This document shows, piece by piece, positions 9,136 through 19,443 of a stretch of 64,000 nucleotides of DNA. This DNA comes from Streptomyces daqingensis (GTDB lineage Bacteria > Actinomycetota > Actinomycetes > Streptomycetales > Streptomycetaceae): NCBI RefSeq assembly GCF_014645895.1, contig NZ_BMMP01000005.1, forward strand, positions 248,001 through 312,000, given 5' to 3'. The notes under the pieces were generated by a model. It did no database searches. It had not been told where the DNA came from and was given only the letters and a program-made list of their open reading frames with translations. How positions within the stretch are numbered: position 1 is the stretch's first letter; each line of letters opens with the position of its first letter. The position numbers and the translations under genes are program-made.

Positions 9136-9216
9136 ACACGCTTGACATCCGTACATGCGAAGGGCGGCCGTCTCCCACGCGCTGCCGCCCCGCACCAGGT
9201 ACCGAGGAGAGAACCA

Positions 9217-10017
9217 CTGGGCAAGCGACAGCCCGAAGGCCCGCCGCCCGCACTCGCCGTGCAGCGCGTGCGCCTGCGTTACACCAAGCGCGGCCGCCTC
9301 CGGTTCACCAGCCATAGAGACTTCCAGCGCGCGTTCGAACGTGCGCTGCGCCGAGCGGACGTGCCCATGGCGTACTCCGCCGGCTTCACACCGCACCCGA
9401 AGGTCTCCTACGCCAATGCCGCACCCACCGGCACGGGCAGCGAGGCCGAATTTCTGGAGATCGCCCTCACCGAGCGGCGTGAGCCGCAGGAGCTGCGCTC
9501 CATGCTGGACACGTGCATGCCGACCGGTCTCGACATCGTCGACGCCGTGGAGGTCCGCACGTCCGACTTCACCGACCGCCTGGAGGCGTCCGAGTGGGAG
9601 CTCCGGCTCCCCGGAGTGGAGGCCGGAGAGGCGGCCGAGGCCGTCGGGAAGTTCCTCGCGGCGGAGTCGGTCGAGGTCGAGCGGCGTACGAAGAAGGGCA
9701 TCCGCACCTTCGACGCCCGGGCCGCCGTCACCTCGCTGACCTCAGCGGAAGCACCGGCCGGTGAAGGGGCCGATGGTCCGCGCGGCGAACCCTGTGCGAT
9801 ACTGCGCTTGGTGGTACGGCACCTGACACCCGCTGTACGACCCGACGACGTCCTGTCCGGCCTCCGAGCTACGGCCGACCTGGCGCCGCCGGTCCCGGCA
9901 GCGGTGACCAGGCTGGCGCAGGGGCCGCTCGATGAGGAGACCGGCACGGTGACCGACCCGTTGGCGCCCGACCGCGACGCACCCCTCGTTGCGACGGCGC
10001 CGGGCGGCAGCGCGTAG
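9217..10017 (+). CDS. TIGR03936 / DUF2344 radical-SAM-associated protein (probable CTG start)
   Basis: A 266-residue partner of TIGR03960-type radical SAM proteins; in many bacteria the two are adjacent or fused. Family signatures are 'VRLRYTKRGRLRFTSHRDFQ', 'RAFERALRRADVPMAYSAGF' and 'TPHPKVSYANAAPTGTGSEA'. No ATG, GTG or TTG with a ribosome site precedes the conserved region. The best start is CTG at 9217 ('GKRQPEGPPP' follows), which has GAGGAG at 9204-9209 with a 7-base spacer. The alternatives are TTG at 9142 (no RBS, non-conserved extension) and GTG near 9259 (no RBS, starts inside the conserved block). The last ~90 residues are less conserved. Confidence 0.85.
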   Translation: MGKRQPEGPPPALAVQRVRLRYTKRGRLRFTSHRDFQRAFERALRRADVPMAYSAGFTPHPKVSYANAAPTGTGSEAEFLEIALTERREPQELRSMLDTCMPTGLDIVDAVEVRTSDFTDRLEASEWELRLPGVEAGEAAEAVGKFLAAESVEVERRTKKGIRTFDARAAVTSLTSAEAPAGEGADGPRGEPCAILRLVVRHLTPAVRPDDVLSGLRATADLAPPVPAAVTRLAQGPLDEETGTVTDPLAPDRDAPLVATAPGGSA

Positions 10018-10282
10018 GCCAGGGGCCTGGAGGATCACCGTTGAAAGCGCCACCGCTGACGCAGGCACCAGGGAGCCACCCGGGTCCGCGTGACGGCAGG
10101 CAGGCGCACCGACCAGCAGACTTTCGCCGGAGCCGGGCCGCAGACAGGACCCGGGACCGGCGTTGAGACAACAGCTCCCGTGTGGCGCCCGCGCCCCGGA
10201 GCGCGGCCCCGCCCGGTGGTGTGGGCCGTGACCGGACAAGAAGAGGCGCGGCGCCCGGGAGCGTGACGGGAGAACCGCCCGC

Positions 10283-13200
10283 ATGCTCGAACCGAACAAC
10301 GAAAGCGCAGCCGAGGAGAACGCCGGACAGTCCCCCCAGCCGGCGGAACCGCTTCAGACTCCCGGGACGGGAGACGCCGCGGCGCAGACTCCCGGGCAGG
10401 GCTCCGCATCGCCCAGCGACACCCTTCCGCCGCGGCGCCGCCGCGCGGCGACCCGCCCCGCGGGTCCCCCTGAGCCGACGGCCGCCTCCGAGGTGACCAC
10501 CACGACCGGGACGACGGTCGAGGCAGGTGCCGCGGACGCGGGGGGCGACGCCCCGGCCGCGTCGAGCGCCGCCGCCGGCAACGAGAGCCGCGTGGAGAGC
10601 GCGCCGCCCGCCCCGCGCAGGCGCCGCGCCACCCGCAGGGCCAGCGCCCCCGCGGGAACACCGAGCGTGGACGAACCGGCAGCAGCCGCGGAGCAGGTCG
10701 TCACGCCCCAGGCGGCGCAGCCGGCCGAGGCGGACGCTGCCGCGGACACCGGATCCGTTCCCGCCGCGGAGCCTGCGGCACAGGCCGCCCCGCGCCGCCG
10801 CGCGCGCCGGGCCAGCGCGCCCGCGGGCACGCCCGTGGCAGCGGAGATCGCCGCGGACGAACCGGCTGCCGCGGAGCCAGCCCGCGCGGAGGGCGAGGAG
10901 AGCACCGCCACCGAGGCGGGCGCCGGTTCCGCTTCCCGTACGAGGCGGCGGACCACCAGGAAGTCGACCTCGCCGTCGGCGAGCGAGTCCGAGGGCACGG
11001 AAGGCGCGAGCACGTCCGGCGAGCAGGGGAGCGACAGCGCCGCCAATAAGTCCGCGGACTCCGGCGAACCGCCCCGGCGGACCCGCAGGACGCGCGCCTC
11101 TTCGAAGAACCAGGGCGACGCGACGGCCGAGGCGCCCGCGGGAGATGCGGCGTCCGCCGAGGGCGGCGCCGCCTCCGCGGGGAAGTCCGGGGACGAGAGC
11201 GCCGGTGAGGAGAACGGCGGCCGTGCCCCGCGCCGCCCGACTCGCAAGAGCGCCTCCTTCACCGCGCCGCCCGCCGTCCACGACGACTCCCGGTCCGGGA
11301 AGGCCGGCGAATCGGGATCGGCGAGGAAGCCTGCCGTGGCGCCGGTCGCCGTGTTCCAGGCGCCGGTCTTCACGGAGCCCGCGTTCCAGACCCCGCAGAC
11401 CGCGGCCGCTGAGGCCGCGGCGGGTGCCGTAGAGGACGTCGACGAGGACGAGTTCGACGAGACCGCGGAAGAGGAGGAGACCCCGCAGGCCGAAGGCCCG
11501 CGCCGCCGGTCTCGCCGCCGCCGCGGTGACTCCTCCGGCAGCGGGCAGGAAGGCAAGGGCGACGGCCGCCGCGAGACGGCCGAGCAGGAAGAGGACTCCG
11601 CCGAGGCCGGCGAGGAGTCCCACGAAGGCGACGAGGAGCCTGCCGAGGGTCAGGACGAGCGTCCCGCACGCCGTCGCCGCAGGGGCGGCCGCCGCCGTCG
11701 CCGCGGTGACAGCAGCGACGCGGGCCAGGACGAATCGCCCGATGAGGGCGAGGAGGGCCGGGGCGGTCAGGGCCGCTCCCGCGGCGGGCGCTCCGCCGAC
11801 GCCGACGCCGGCACCGACGGCGAGGGAGACGAGGCGGAGGGCTCGGCCGGATCCGCCGAGGAGAGCGATGAGGACGAGGGCGGTTCCGGCGCGGGTTCCA
11901 CCAGCAGTTCCCGCCGTCGCCGCCGGCGTCGCCGCCGCGGCGGCGACTCGGGTGAGGCCGCGGGCGAGTCCGGTGGAGACGACCCCGAGCGCACGGTCGT
12001 CAAGATCCGGGAGCCCCGCCGCAAGAAGGACGAGCCCGTCGACGAGGTGCAGGCGATCAAGGGATCGACGCGCCTCGAGGCCAAGAAGCAGCGCCGCCGG
12101 GAGGGCCGCGAGCAGGGCCGCCGCCGGGTGCCGATCATCACCGAGGCCGAGTTCCTGGCGCGGCGCGAAGCCGTCAAGCGGGAGATGATCGTCCGGCAGA
12201 GCGGTGAGCGTACGCAGATCGCCGTGCTCGAGGACGACGTGCTGGTCGAGCACTTCGTCAACAAGGAGCAGTCGACGTCGTACGTCGGCAACGTCTACCT
12301 GGGCAAGGTGCAGAACGTCCTGCCGTCCATGGAGGCCGCCTTCGTCGACATCGGCAAGGGCCGCAACGCCGTCCTCTACGCGGGCGAGGTCAACTTCGAG
12401 GCGCTGGGCATGGCCAACGGCCCGCGCCGGATCGAGACCGCGCTCAAGTCCGGCCAGTCGGTGCTGGTGCAGGTCACCAAGGACCCGATGGGCCACAAGG
12501 GCGCCCGCCTGACCAGTCAGGTCTCGCTGCCCGGCCGCTACCTGGTGTACGTCCCCGAGGGGTCGATGACGGGTATCAGCCGCAAGCTGCCCGACACCGA
12601 GCGGTCGCGGCTGAAGCAGATTCTGAAGAAGGTCGTCCCCGAGGACGCCGGAGTCATCGTGCGCACGGCCGCCGAGGGTGCCAGCGAGGACGAGCTGCGC
12701 CGCGACGTCGAGCGCCTGCAGGCGCAGTGGGAGGACATCCAGCGCAAGGCGCAGAAGGGGAACGCCCCGACGCTGCTGTACGGCGAGCCGGACATGACCG
12801 TGCGCGTCGTGCGCGACATCTTCAACGAGGACTTCTCGAAGGTCATCGTCAGCGGCGACGAGGCGTGGGAGACGATCCACGGCTACGTCTCGCACGTCGC
12901 GCCGGACCTGTCGGAGCGGCTGAAGAAGTGGTCCTCGGACGTCGACGTCTTCGCCACGTACCGCATCGACGAGCAGCTGATGAAGGCGCTGGACCGCAAG
13001 GTGTGGCTGCCGAGCGGCGGTTCGCTGGTCATCGACCGGACCGAGGCGATGATCGTGGTCGACGTCAACACCGGCAAGTTCACCGGCCAGGGCGGCAACC
13101 TGGAGGAGACGGTCACCAGGAACAACCTGGAGGCGGCCGAGGAGATCGTGCGCCAGCTCCGGCTGCGGGACCTCGGCGGCATCATCGTGATCGACTTCAT

Positions 13201-14764
13201 CGACATGGTGCTGGAGTCCAACCGGGACCTGGTGCTGCGGCGCCTGCTGGAGTGCCTCGGCAGGGACCGCACCAAGCACCAGGTCGCCGAGGTGACGTCG
13301 CTCGGCCTGGTGCAGATGACGCGCAAGCGGGTCGGGCAGGGACTCCTGGAGTCCTTCTCCGAGCAGTGCGTGCACTGCAACGGGCGCGGCGTGCTCGTGC
13401 ACATGGAGCAGCCTTCCGCGCAGGGTGGCAAGAAGGGCAAGAAGAAGGGCGGAAAGGGGAACGGCCAGCAGTCCCAGGTCCCGGCGCAGCCGCATCCCGT
13501 ACCGCTGAACGAGCCCGAGCAGGGCGGCGACACGTCGCAGGGCGGCGGCCGTTCGGCGGCGAAGGAGGCGAAGGCGGCGGCGTCGGCGCCGGTGGAGTTC
13601 ACGCCCGACGACGATCTGTACAGCTCCGTCAACGAGGCCGAGGCGTCCGCCGGAGGCCGGGGCGGACGGTCCCGGCGCCGGGGCAGCCGCAAGGCGAGCG
13701 CCCCGCAGGGAGCACCGCAGGACAGCGGCGCCAAGCAGGAGGCCGCGCAGGCGCAGGCCGGCGAGGCGGCCGCCGATCGGAGAGAGCCCGACCGGAAGCA
13801 GCCCGAGGGCAGCCGCGCGGGAGAGGCGGCGGAGCAGGCACCGTCGTCGGGTGAGAGCACCCCGAAGGGGGCCGCCGACCCGGGAAACGGCCGAGGCCGT
13901 TCGCGGACCGGTTCCGCAGCTGGTGGCGGGGACGCCGCCGCTGAGGCGACCGACGCGGGCGGCCTGAAGACCACGGCCGGTTCCGGCGCGGAGGCTTCGC
14001 CGGCATCCACCGGCGAAGCCGCTTCCGGGACAGCCGCCCCCGCCGCGCGTACGCGGCGCCGGGCGAGCCGCAAGGCGTCCGCTCCGGCGGGTTCGCCGCC
14101 CGCCTCGGACGAGGGCGTCGTCACCGTCGTCGCCGCGAACGCCGATGAGCAGTCGGCACAGCCGGATTCCGGTACGCAGGCCGGGGCGGTGGCGGACGAG
14201 TCCGCGACTGCCGCGTCTGCCGCTCCCGAGCAGACGGCGACGGCGGACGCCGCTCCGGCCCGATCGCGCCGCCGGGCGAGCCGCAAGGCCTCGGCTCCGG
14301 CGGGTTCACCGTCGGCGTCCGACGAGGCGGGAGCCATCGTGCTCCGCGCGTCCGAGGCCGCGTCCGGCACGCAGCCTGTGGACGAGTCGGTGGCGAAGGT
14401 CGTCTCGGAGCCCGTTCCGGTGCGTCCGCGGCGCCGTGCCACGCGGAGCGTGTCGGCCCCGGCGGGTTCCCCGGAGTCCGCGGAGGACGAGGGCGCTGCC
14501 GGTGGCGGACAGGCTGCCGACGGCGCGGACGCTCCGGTGAAGAAGGCGGCCGCGAAGAAGGCCCCGGCGAAGAAGGCGGCCGCGAAGAAGACGGCGAAGA
14601 AGGCCGCTTCGACGCGGAAGTCGGCTGCTGCGAAGAAGACGGCCGCTGCCGAGCAGGACGCGCCCTCCTCCGTCTCGGCGTCCGCCGAGGAGCCGTCGGA
14701 GGCGTCCGGCACGCAGGAGCAGCCCGGCACGCAGGAGCAGGACGGCGCCGCGTCCGAAGGCTGA
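10283..14764 (+). CDS. rne: Ribonuclease E/G family protein (RNase ES type)
   Basis: A 1493-residue endoribonuclease for rRNA/mRNA processing. The streptomycete layout places the catalytic core in the middle between long disordered arms. Residues 1-~600 are acidic/basic low-complexity sequence; the S1-like RNA-binding domain starts near residue 660 ('[20 protein letters not shown]'). Catalytic Mg-binding Asp927 ('VVDVNTGKF') and Asp971 ('IIVIDFIDM') are 44 apart, close to E. coli RNase E spacing. The Zn-link cysteines are Cys1029 and Cys1032 ('CVHCNGRG'). Both arms contain repeated 'RRRA(S/T)[10 protein letters not shown]'-like blocks, and the C-terminus has a Lys/Ala-rich H1-histone-like stretch around residues 1415-1455. 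Known S. coelicolor RNase ES binds PNPase through such arms. The 265-base upstream gap has no other gene. Confidence 0.93.
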   Translation: MLEPNNESAAEENAGQSPQPAEPLQTPGTGDAAAQTPGQGSASPSDTLPPRRRRAATRPAGPPEPTAASEVTTTTGTTVEAGAADAGGDAPAASSAAAGNESRVESAPPAPRRRRATRRASAPAGTPSVDEPAAAAEQVVTPQAAQPAEADAAADTGSVPAAEPAAQAAPRRRARRASAPAGTPVAAEIAADEPAAAEPARAEGEESTATEAGAGSASRTRRRTTRKSTSPSASESEGTEGASTSGEQGSDSAANKSADSGEPPRRTRRTRASSKNQGDATAEAPAGDAASAEGGAASAGKSGDESAGEENGGRAPRRPTRKSASFTAPPAVHDDSRSGKAGESGSARKPAVAPVAVFQAPVFTEPAFQTPQTAAAEAAAGAVEDVDEDEFDETAEEEETPQAEGPRRRSRRRRGDSSGSGQEGKGDGRRETAEQEEDSAEAGEESHEGDEEPAEGQDERPARRRRRGGRRRRRGDSSDAGQDESPDEGEEGRGGQGRSRGGRSADADAGTDGEGDEAEGSAGSAEESDEDEGGSGAGSTSSSRRRRRRRRRGGDSGEAAGESGGDDPERTVVKIREPRRKKDEPVDEVQAIKGSTRLEAKKQRRREGREQGRRRVPIITEAEFLARREAVKREMIVRQSGERTQIAVLEDDVLVEHFVNKEQSTSYVGNVYLGKVQNVLPSMEAAFVDIGKGRNAVLYAGEVNFEALGMANGPRRIETALKSGQSVLVQVTKDPMGHKGARLTSQVSLPGRYLVYVPEGSMTGISRKLPDTERSRLKQILKKVVPEDAGVIVRTAAEGASEDELRRDVERLQAQWEDIQRKAQKGNAPTLLYGEPDMTVRVVRDIFNEDFSKVIVSGDEAWETIHGYVSHVAPDLSERLKKWSSDVDVFATYRIDEQLMKALDRKVWLPSGGSLVIDRTEAMIVVDVNTGKFTGQGGNLEETVTRNNLEAAEEIVRQLRLRDLGGIIVIDFIDMVLESNRDLVLRRLLECLGRDRTKHQVAEVTSLGLVQMTRKRVGQGLLESFSEQCVHCNGRGVLVHMEQPSAQGGKKGKKKGGKGNGQQSQVPAQPHPVPLNEPEQGGDTSQGGGRSAAKEAKAAASAPVEFTPDDDLYSSVNEAEASAGGRGGRSRRRGSRKASAPQGAPQDSGAKQEAAQAQAGEAAADRREPDRKQPEGSRAGEAAEQAPSSGESTPKGAADPGNGRGRSRTGSAAGGGDAAAEATDAGGLKTTAGSGAEASPASTGEAASGTAAPAARTRRRASRKASAPAGSPPASDEGVVTVVAANADEQSAQPDSGTQAGAVADESATAASAAPEQTATADAAPARSRRRASRKASAPAGSPSASDEAGAIVLRASEAASGTQPVDESVAKVVSEPVPVRPRRRATRSVSAPAGSPESAEDEGAAGGGQAADGADAPVKKAAAKKAPAKKAAAKKTAKKAASTRKSAAAKKTAAAEQDAPSSVSASAEEPSEASGTQEQPGTQEQDGAASEG

Positions 14765-14803
14765 CCCGGCGGGACCGGCGCCGCTGGGAGCGGAGCAGTA
14801 CGG

Positions 14804-14838
14804 GAAGTCCCCGGCCCTTTCGACGGGTCGGGGACTTC
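14804..14838 (+). terminator. Terminator hairpin after RNase E/G
   Basis: Two 14-base arms (14804-14817 and 14825-14838) pair with a single G-T wobble around a 7-base loop, 40 bases after the rne stop. There is no T-run, as is common in Streptomyces. Confidence 0.8.
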
Positions 14839-14919
14839 GCCGTCCGTCCCGCGGCAGCGGCAGGCCGCTGGGAGGTGCTCCGGCCGGTCCTCACGGGCCC
14901 GGCCGCCCCCGGACCTGGT

Positions 14920-14949
14920 TTGACCAGCGTGTGCGGCGCCCCGTAATCT
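14920..14949 (+). promoter_or_regulatory. HrdB-type promoter for rplU-rpmA
   Basis: A -35 TTGACC (14920-14925) and a -10 TAATCT (14944-14949) are separated by 18 bases. The start site would be near 14956, leaving a leader of about 180 bases before rplU that could hold ribosomal-protein leader structure. Confidence 0.65.
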
Positions 14950-15137
14950 TGACCGTCGGCGTGTCATCGGGATGCGCCGCGCTCCTGAGCAACTCCCTCC
15001 CGCGGCTGAGGTCCGGGAGAGGCCGCTCAATCCATTCGGATCAGATCGTGAGTTCGGATGCCGGGCCTGTGCCCGTGTCCGTACCGCGCCGGGCGGCTGG
15101 CGTCAGGAGTCCCGTAGCGAGCGAGAGAGAGTTCCGC

Positions 15138-15464
15138 GTGTACGCAATCGTGCGCACCGGCGGCCGTCAGCAGCGTGTGGCTGTGGGCGACGTCATCGAG
15201 GTAGACCGCATCAGCGAGAGCAAGGCCGGCGACAGCGTCGAGCTCTCGACCCTGCTCGTTGTGGACGGCGACACGGTCACGAGCGACCCGTGGGTGCTGG
15301 ACGGCGTGAAGGTCGCGGCCGAGGTCGTCGACCACCACAAGGGCAACAAGATCCGCATCCAGAAGTACAAGAACAAGACCGGCTACAAGAAGCGGATCGG
15401 CCACCGTCAGCTGCACACCGCGCTGAAGATCACCGACATCCCGACCCCGGCGAAGAAGAAGTAA
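15138..15464 (+). CDS. rplU: 50S ribosomal protein L21
   Basis: 108 residues, the normal L21 length, beginning '[20 protein letters not shown]' and ending with the conserved '[14 protein letters not shown]' and a Lys-rich tail. The GTG at 15138 is chosen because it gives the conserved N-terminus; purine-rich 'GCGAGAGAGAG' lies just upstream. It binds 23S rRNA. It is followed after 13 bases by rpmA, the universal L21-L27 pair, and then by obgE. Confidence 0.97.
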   Translation: MYAIVRTGGRQQRVAVGDVIEVDRISESKAGDSVELSTLLVVDGDTVTSDPWVLDGVKVAAEVVDHHKGNKIRIQKYKNKTGYKKRIGHRQLHTALKITDIPTPAKKK

Positions 15465-15477
15465 GGACTGAGCAGAG

Positions 15478-15735
15478 ATGGCACACAAGAAGGGCGCATC
15501 GTCCACCCGGAACGGTCGCGACTCCAATGCCCAGTACCTCGGCGTGAAGCGCTTCGGCGGTCAGCTCGTCAACGCCGGTGAGATCCTGGTCCGTCAGCGC
15601 GGCACCCACTTCCACCCGGGCGCGGGCGTCGGCCGTGGCGGCGACGACACGCTGTTCGCTCTCGACGCCGGTGCGGTGCAGTTCGGCACCCGCCGCGGCC
15701 GTCGCGTCGTGAACATCGTCCCGGCGGGCGAGTAA
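15478..15735 (+). CDS. rpmA: 50S ribosomal protein L27
   Basis: 85 residues beginning '[20 protein letters not shown]' and containing '[20 protein letters not shown]' and '[20 protein letters not shown]'. The N-terminus reaches towards the peptidyl-transferase centre in the ribosome. It has no cleavable N-terminal extension of the Firmicutes kind. Co-transcribed with rplU. Confidence 0.97.
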   Translation: MAHKKGASSTRNGRDSNAQYLGVKRFGGQLVNAGEILVRQRGTHFHPGAGVGRGGDDTLFALDAGAVQFGTRRGRRVVNIVPAGE

Positions 15736-15830
15736 CCACCGCCGGGAGGCGCTGTGCCGGGTCGCTGAACACGGTTGAGTGATCGGCCCGGCAGGGTGCC
15801 GTCCACCGCGTCACATCGCGCATAGTCATC

Positions 15831-15892
15831 GAGGGCGGACCGCCGCTCCCTCGCGTACGCATCGGTCGTACGTACGGGACGGGTCCGCCCTC
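15831..15892 (+). other. Long stem-loop in the obgE leader
   Basis: Perfect 11-base inverted arms, GAGGGCGGACC (15831-15841) and GGTCCGCCCTC (15882-15892), enclose 40 bases and lie 80 bases before obgE. The stem could be a terminator for rpmA or a structured obgE 5' leader; the sequence alone does not decide. Confidence 0.5.
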
Positions 15893-15972
15893 GCTGCGTA
15901 GGCACCCCCTTGCGGGACGCACGCAGCGAAGCAGGAGCACTTTCATCGTCACGCCGCCTGGAGGCACCTCGC

Positions 15973-17415
15973 ATGACCACCTTCGTGGACCGCGTCGAGC
16001 TGTACGTCGCCGCGGGTAACGGGGGCCACGGCTGTGCCTCCGTTCACCGGGAGAAGTTCAAGCCGCTCGGCGGCCCCGACGGGGGGAACGGCGGACGCGG
16101 CGGAGACGTCGTCCTCGTCGTCGACCCGGACGTGACGACGCTGCTCGACTACCACCACAGCCCGCACCGCAAGGCCACCAACGGCAGGCCCGGCGAGGGC
16201 GGGCACCGGTCCGGAGCCGACGGCAAGGACCTCGTGCTGCCCGTGCCGGACGGAACGGTCGTCCTCGGCCGTGACGGCGAGGTGCTGGCCGACATGGTCG
16301 GCAAGGGCACCGTCTTCGTGGCCGGGCAGGGCGGTCGCGGCGGTCTGGGCAACGCGGCGCTCGCCTCTCCGCGGCGCAAGGCCCCCGGGTTCGCGCTGCT
16401 GGGCGAGCCGGGCGAGGCGCGCGACATCGTGCTGGAGCTGAAGACCGTCGCGGACGTCGCCCTCGTCGGCTACCCGTCGGCGGGGAAGTCGTCGCTCATC
16501 TCGGTGCTCTCCGCGGCCAAGCCGAAGATCGCCGACTATCCGTTCACCACGCTCGTCCCCAACCTGGGTGTGGTGACGGCCGGTTCGACCGTCTACACCA
16601 TCGCGGACGTCCCGGGGCTGATCCCTGGCGCGAGCCAGGGCAAGGGTCTCGGGCTGGACTTCCTGCGGCACGTGGAGCGCTGCTCCGTCCTCGTGCACGT
16701 ACTGGACTGCGCGACGCTCGAGTCGCAGCGCGACCCGGTCAGCGACCTGGACACGATCGAGTCGGAGCTGACGCAGTACGGCGGTCTGGACGACCGTCCC
16801 CGCGTCGTCGTCCTCAACAAGGTCGACATCCCCGACGGCCAGGACCTCGCCGACATCATCAGGCCGGACCTGGAGGCCCGCGGCTTCCCGGTCTTCGAGG
16901 TGTCGGCCGTCTCGCGGCAGGGCCTCAAGGAGCTCTCCTACGCCCTCGCCAAGTCGGTGAGCGAGGCGCGTGCGGCCCGTCCCGAGACGGAGTCGACTCG
17001 TGTCGTGATCCGTCCCAAGGCCGTGGACGACGCGGGCTTCACCGTCACACGGGAGGCCGACGGCCTGTACCGCGTCCGGGGCGAGAAGCCCGAACGCTGG
17101 GTGCGGCAGACCGACTTCAACAACGACGAGGCCGTGGGTTACCTGGCCGACCGGCTCAACCGCCTCGGCGTCGAGGACGAGTTGATGAAGGCGGGGGCAC
17201 GCGAGGGCGACGGGGTCGCCATCGGCGGCGAGGACGACGCGGTCGTCTTCGACTGGGAGCCCACCATGGCCGCGGGAGCGGAGATGCTGGGCCGCCGCGG
17301 TGAGGACCACCGCATGGAGGCGCCGCGGCCCGCCGCCCAGCGCCGCCGCGACCGCGAAGCGGAGCGCGACGAGGCGCTGGGGGAGTACGAGGACTTCGAT
17401 CCCTTCGAGGGCTGA
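15973..17415 (+). CDS. obgE: GTPase Obg/CgtA
   Basis: 480-residue ribosome-assembly GTPase, linked in streptomycetes to the onset of differentiation. The glycine-rich Obg fold is at the N-terminus ('[20 protein letters not shown]'). The G domain has the P-loop 'GYPSAGKSS' at 166-174, the G3 motif 'DVPGLI' and the G4 motif 'NKVD' at 282-285. An OCT domain and a C-terminal acidic extension follow, as in other actinobacterial Obg. The ATG at 15973 gives the conserved '[18 protein letters not shown]' start. Position after rplU-rpmA is canonical. Confidence 0.96.
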   Translation: MTTFVDRVELYVAAGNGGHGCASVHREKFKPLGGPDGGNGGRGGDVVLVVDPDVTTLLDYHHSPHRKATNGRPGEGGHRSGADGKDLVLPVPDGTVVLGRDGEVLADMVGKGTVFVAGQGGRGGLGNAALASPRRKAPGFALLGEPGEARDIVLELKTVADVALVGYPSAGKSSLISVLSAAKPKIADYPFTTLVPNLGVVTAGSTVYTIADVPGLIPGASQGKGLGLDFLRHVERCSVLVHVLDCATLESQRDPVSDLDTIESELTQYGGLDDRPRVVVLNKVDIPDGQDLADIIRPDLEARGFPVFEVSAVSRQGLKELSYALAKSVSEARAARPETESTRVVIRPKAVDDAGFTVTREADGLYRVRGEKPERWVRQTDFNNDEAVGYLADRLNRLGVEDELMKAGAREGDGVAIGGEDDAVVFDWEPTMAAGAEMLGRRGEDHRMEAPRPAAQRRRDREAERDEALGEYEDFDPFEG

Positions 17416-17453
17416 CGCGGCGGGGGCCGGCCGGGCCTGTCCGGTGCTGCGCC

Positions 17454-18512
17454 TCAGCCGGGCCCGTCCGTGGTGCGCCGCGAGGCCGAGCGCCGGTCCT
17501 CGATGGAGCGCCACTCCTCTCCGTAGACGACGGCCTTGACCCCGTCACCCGTCAGGAAGTCGTGCGGGAAACCGAGCGGCACCGCGCTGACCTCGTCGAG
17601 GCGGGCGAGCGCGTCGGCGTCGAGGGTCACGTCGAGGCAGCCGAGGTTGTCGGCGAGCTGCTCCTCCCCGGTAGCGCCGATGATGGGCACGACGTTCCCC
17701 GGGCGCTGCCGCAGCCACGCCAGCGCCACCTGCGAAGGGCTCCAGCCCCCTTGCCCGGCGGTCTCCAGGACGGCGGTGACGATCTCCTCCTCGCGGGAGC
17801 CGGCGCCGTCCGCAGCCTGTCCGCCGGCCAGCCTTCCGGTGCCGCCGTGGCGGTACTTCCCCGTGAGTCTGCCGCCGGCGAGCGGGCTCCACGCCAGCAC
17901 GGCCTGGTCGAACGCGCGGGCCTGCGGCAGCAGTTCACGCTCCGGCGTGCGTTCCAGGAGGCTGTACTGGAACTGCGAGCCGGCGAAGGACGTCCAGCCC
18001 CGCAGCTCGGCGAGGGTGGAGGCCTGCGCGATCTCCCAGGCCGGCCAGTCGGACACTCCCGTGTAGAGCACCTTTCCGGAGCGCACCAGATCGTCGAGTG
18101 CCCGCATGACCTCCTCGACCGGGGTGAAGTTGTCCCGCGCGTGCACCCACAACACGTCCACGCGGTCGGTACGCAGCCGGGCGAGACTCGCCTCGACGGA
18201 CTGGACGAGGTTCTTGCGGTGGTTCCCGTACCTGTTCACGTCGCCCGGACGGGGCGCGCACGTGTACTTCGTGGCGAGGACGAAGTCGTCGCGCCGGCCT
18301 TCGAGCAGCTCCCCGAGGACGGTCTCGGACACGCCGCCCGCGTAGTTGTTCGCGGTGTCGATGAAGTTGCCGCCGGCGTCGGCGTAGGCGTCGAGCATCC
18401 GGCCGCTCGCCCTCTTGTCGGCGTTGCCGCCCGAGCCGTCCCCGAACGTCATGGCTCCCAGGCTCAGTTCGCTCACGCGGAGGCCGGTCCTGCCGAACAG
18501 TGTGTAGCGCAT
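17454..18512 (-). CDS. Aldo/keto reductase
   Basis: 352-residue NADPH-dependent oxidoreductase of the AKR superfamily (TIM barrel). The start 'MRYTLFGRTGLRVSELSLGA' is diagnostic. Catalytic-tetrad regions are visible: Asp and Tyr in 'FIDTANNYAGGVSE', Lys in 'VLATKYT', and His in 'VLWVHARDN'. A C-terminal cofactor loop is suggested by 'VVPIIGATGEEQLADNL'. It is convergent with obgE and not obviously in an operon. The substrate cannot be predicted. Confidence 0.92.
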   Translation of the reverse strand: MRYTLFGRTGLRVSELSLGAMTFGDGSGGNADKRASGRMLDAYADAGGNFIDTANNYAGGVSETVLGELLEGRRDDFVLATKYTCAPRPGDVNRYGNHRKNLVQSVEASLARLRTDRVDVLWVHARDNFTPVEEVMRALDDLVRSGKVLYTGVSDWPAWEIAQASTLAELRGWTSFAGSQFQYSLLERTPERELLPQARAFDQAVLAWSPLAGGRLTGKYRHGGTGRLAGGQAADGAGSREEEIVTAVLETAGQGGWSPSQVALAWLRQRPGNVVPIIGATGEEQLADNLGCLDVTLDADALARLDEVSAVPLGFPHDFLTGDGVKAVVYGEEWRSIEDRRSASRRTTDGPG

Positions 18513-18648
18513 GGAGTCCTCTCCCGTCGGCCGGGCCCCGCCGGCGGTCGGCCCGGCCCGGCGGGTGGTCCGACAGGCACACGCTAAGAACTCGAGTCCG
18601 CTCCAAGGCAAGACCGCGGGCAGAGGCCCGCCCCGCTCGGCTGCTTCC

Positions 18649-19434
18649 TCACCGGTTCGGGACCTTCCACGGCTCACGTGACAGGGGGCTGCCCGTCTCC
18701 AGGTACGTCTTCAGGTTGGACAGCACCGCAGCCCAGCCCTGCGCGGCCTCGGCCCGCTCGGCGTCGTCACGGAGGTCCTCGTGCGTGACGGTGAGCCGGA
18801 CGATCTGCTCGTACGGCCGGATGTCGAAGGTGACGCGGGACGACTCCGCGCTCGATCCGGCCCCGGGTTCGGCCCAGGTGGTGACCAGGCGGTTCGGCGG
18901 GTCGCTCTCCGCGACCGTGCCGACGACGTCCGCGATGGACGACCCGTCCGTACGGCGGTGTTCCCAGGAGGAGCCGGGCTGCCAGTCGGAGACGTTGCTG
19001 TGTCCCCAGTAGGTGGCGGTGGCCTCGGCGTCGGTGAGGGCGTCCCACACCTTCTGCGGGGTGCTCTCGATGTAGATGACGTACACGAAGGAGGGCTTCT
19101 CGGCCATGGCGTTCTCCGCTCGTTGTTTCAGGTGACTGAGCGCACGGAGGCGTGGATGCTCGAACTTGTCGATCCACCGCTCCTGGACGCGGTGGAGGGG
19201 GACGGGATTGAGGTAGTGGAGCTTCTCCCGGCCGCGCCGCACCGTGCTGACCAGGTTCGCTGCCTCGAGCACCGCCAGATGCTGCGTCGTGGCCTGGCGC
19301 GACATCTCCTGGTGCTCGCACAGCTCGTTCAGTGTCTGGCCGTTGTGCTCGTGCAGCCGGTCCAGCAGGAGCCGCCTGGTCCGGTCGGCCAGCGCCTTGA
19401 AGACCTTGTCCATCTCGCCGCTGTCGGTGCTCAC
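18649..19434 (-). CDS. ArsR-type HTH fused to an SRPBCC (AHSA1) domain
   Basis: A 261-residue fusion. Residues ~8-100 form an ArsR winged helix ('KALADRTRRLLLDRLHEHNG', 'CEHQEMSRQATTQHLAVLEA'). Residues ~110-250 form an AHSA1-like SRPBCC domain ('VYVIYIESTPQKVWDALTDA', 'ATYWGHSNVSDWQPGSSWEH', 'GWAAVLSNLKTYLETG'). The start is GTG at 19434, or ATG at 19413; neither has a well-spaced RBS, so a leaderless start is possible. An internal ATG at 19107, with GGAG 6 bases upstream, would give the SRPBCC domain alone (152 residues). A perfect dyad just upstream suggests autoregulation. Confidence 0.88.
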   Translation of the reverse strand: MSTDSGEMDKVFKALADRTRRLLLDRLHEHNGQTLNELCEHQEMSRQATTQHLAVLEAANLVSTVRRGREKLHYLNPVPLHRVQERWIDKFEHPRLRALSHLKQRAENAMAEKPSFVYVIYIESTPQKVWDALTDAEATATYWGHSNVSDWQPGSSWEHRRTDGSSIADVVGTVAESDPPNRLVTTWAEPGAGSSAESSRVTFDIRPYEQIVRLTVTHEDLRDDAERAEAAQGWAAVLSNLKTYLETGSPLSREPWKVPNR

Positions 19435-19443
19435 CCCTCAATA

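Noticed and set aside
10018..10282. A riboswitch or small gene in the rne leader
   Set aside because: No class-specific conserved core or strong folded element recognised; only generic GC-rich stems.
9869..13495. 1208-codon minus-strand frame across RNase E/G
   Set aside because: Composition is Leu/Arg/Gly/Asp-rich with no domain logic. It is a high-GC mirror of the rne coding strand.
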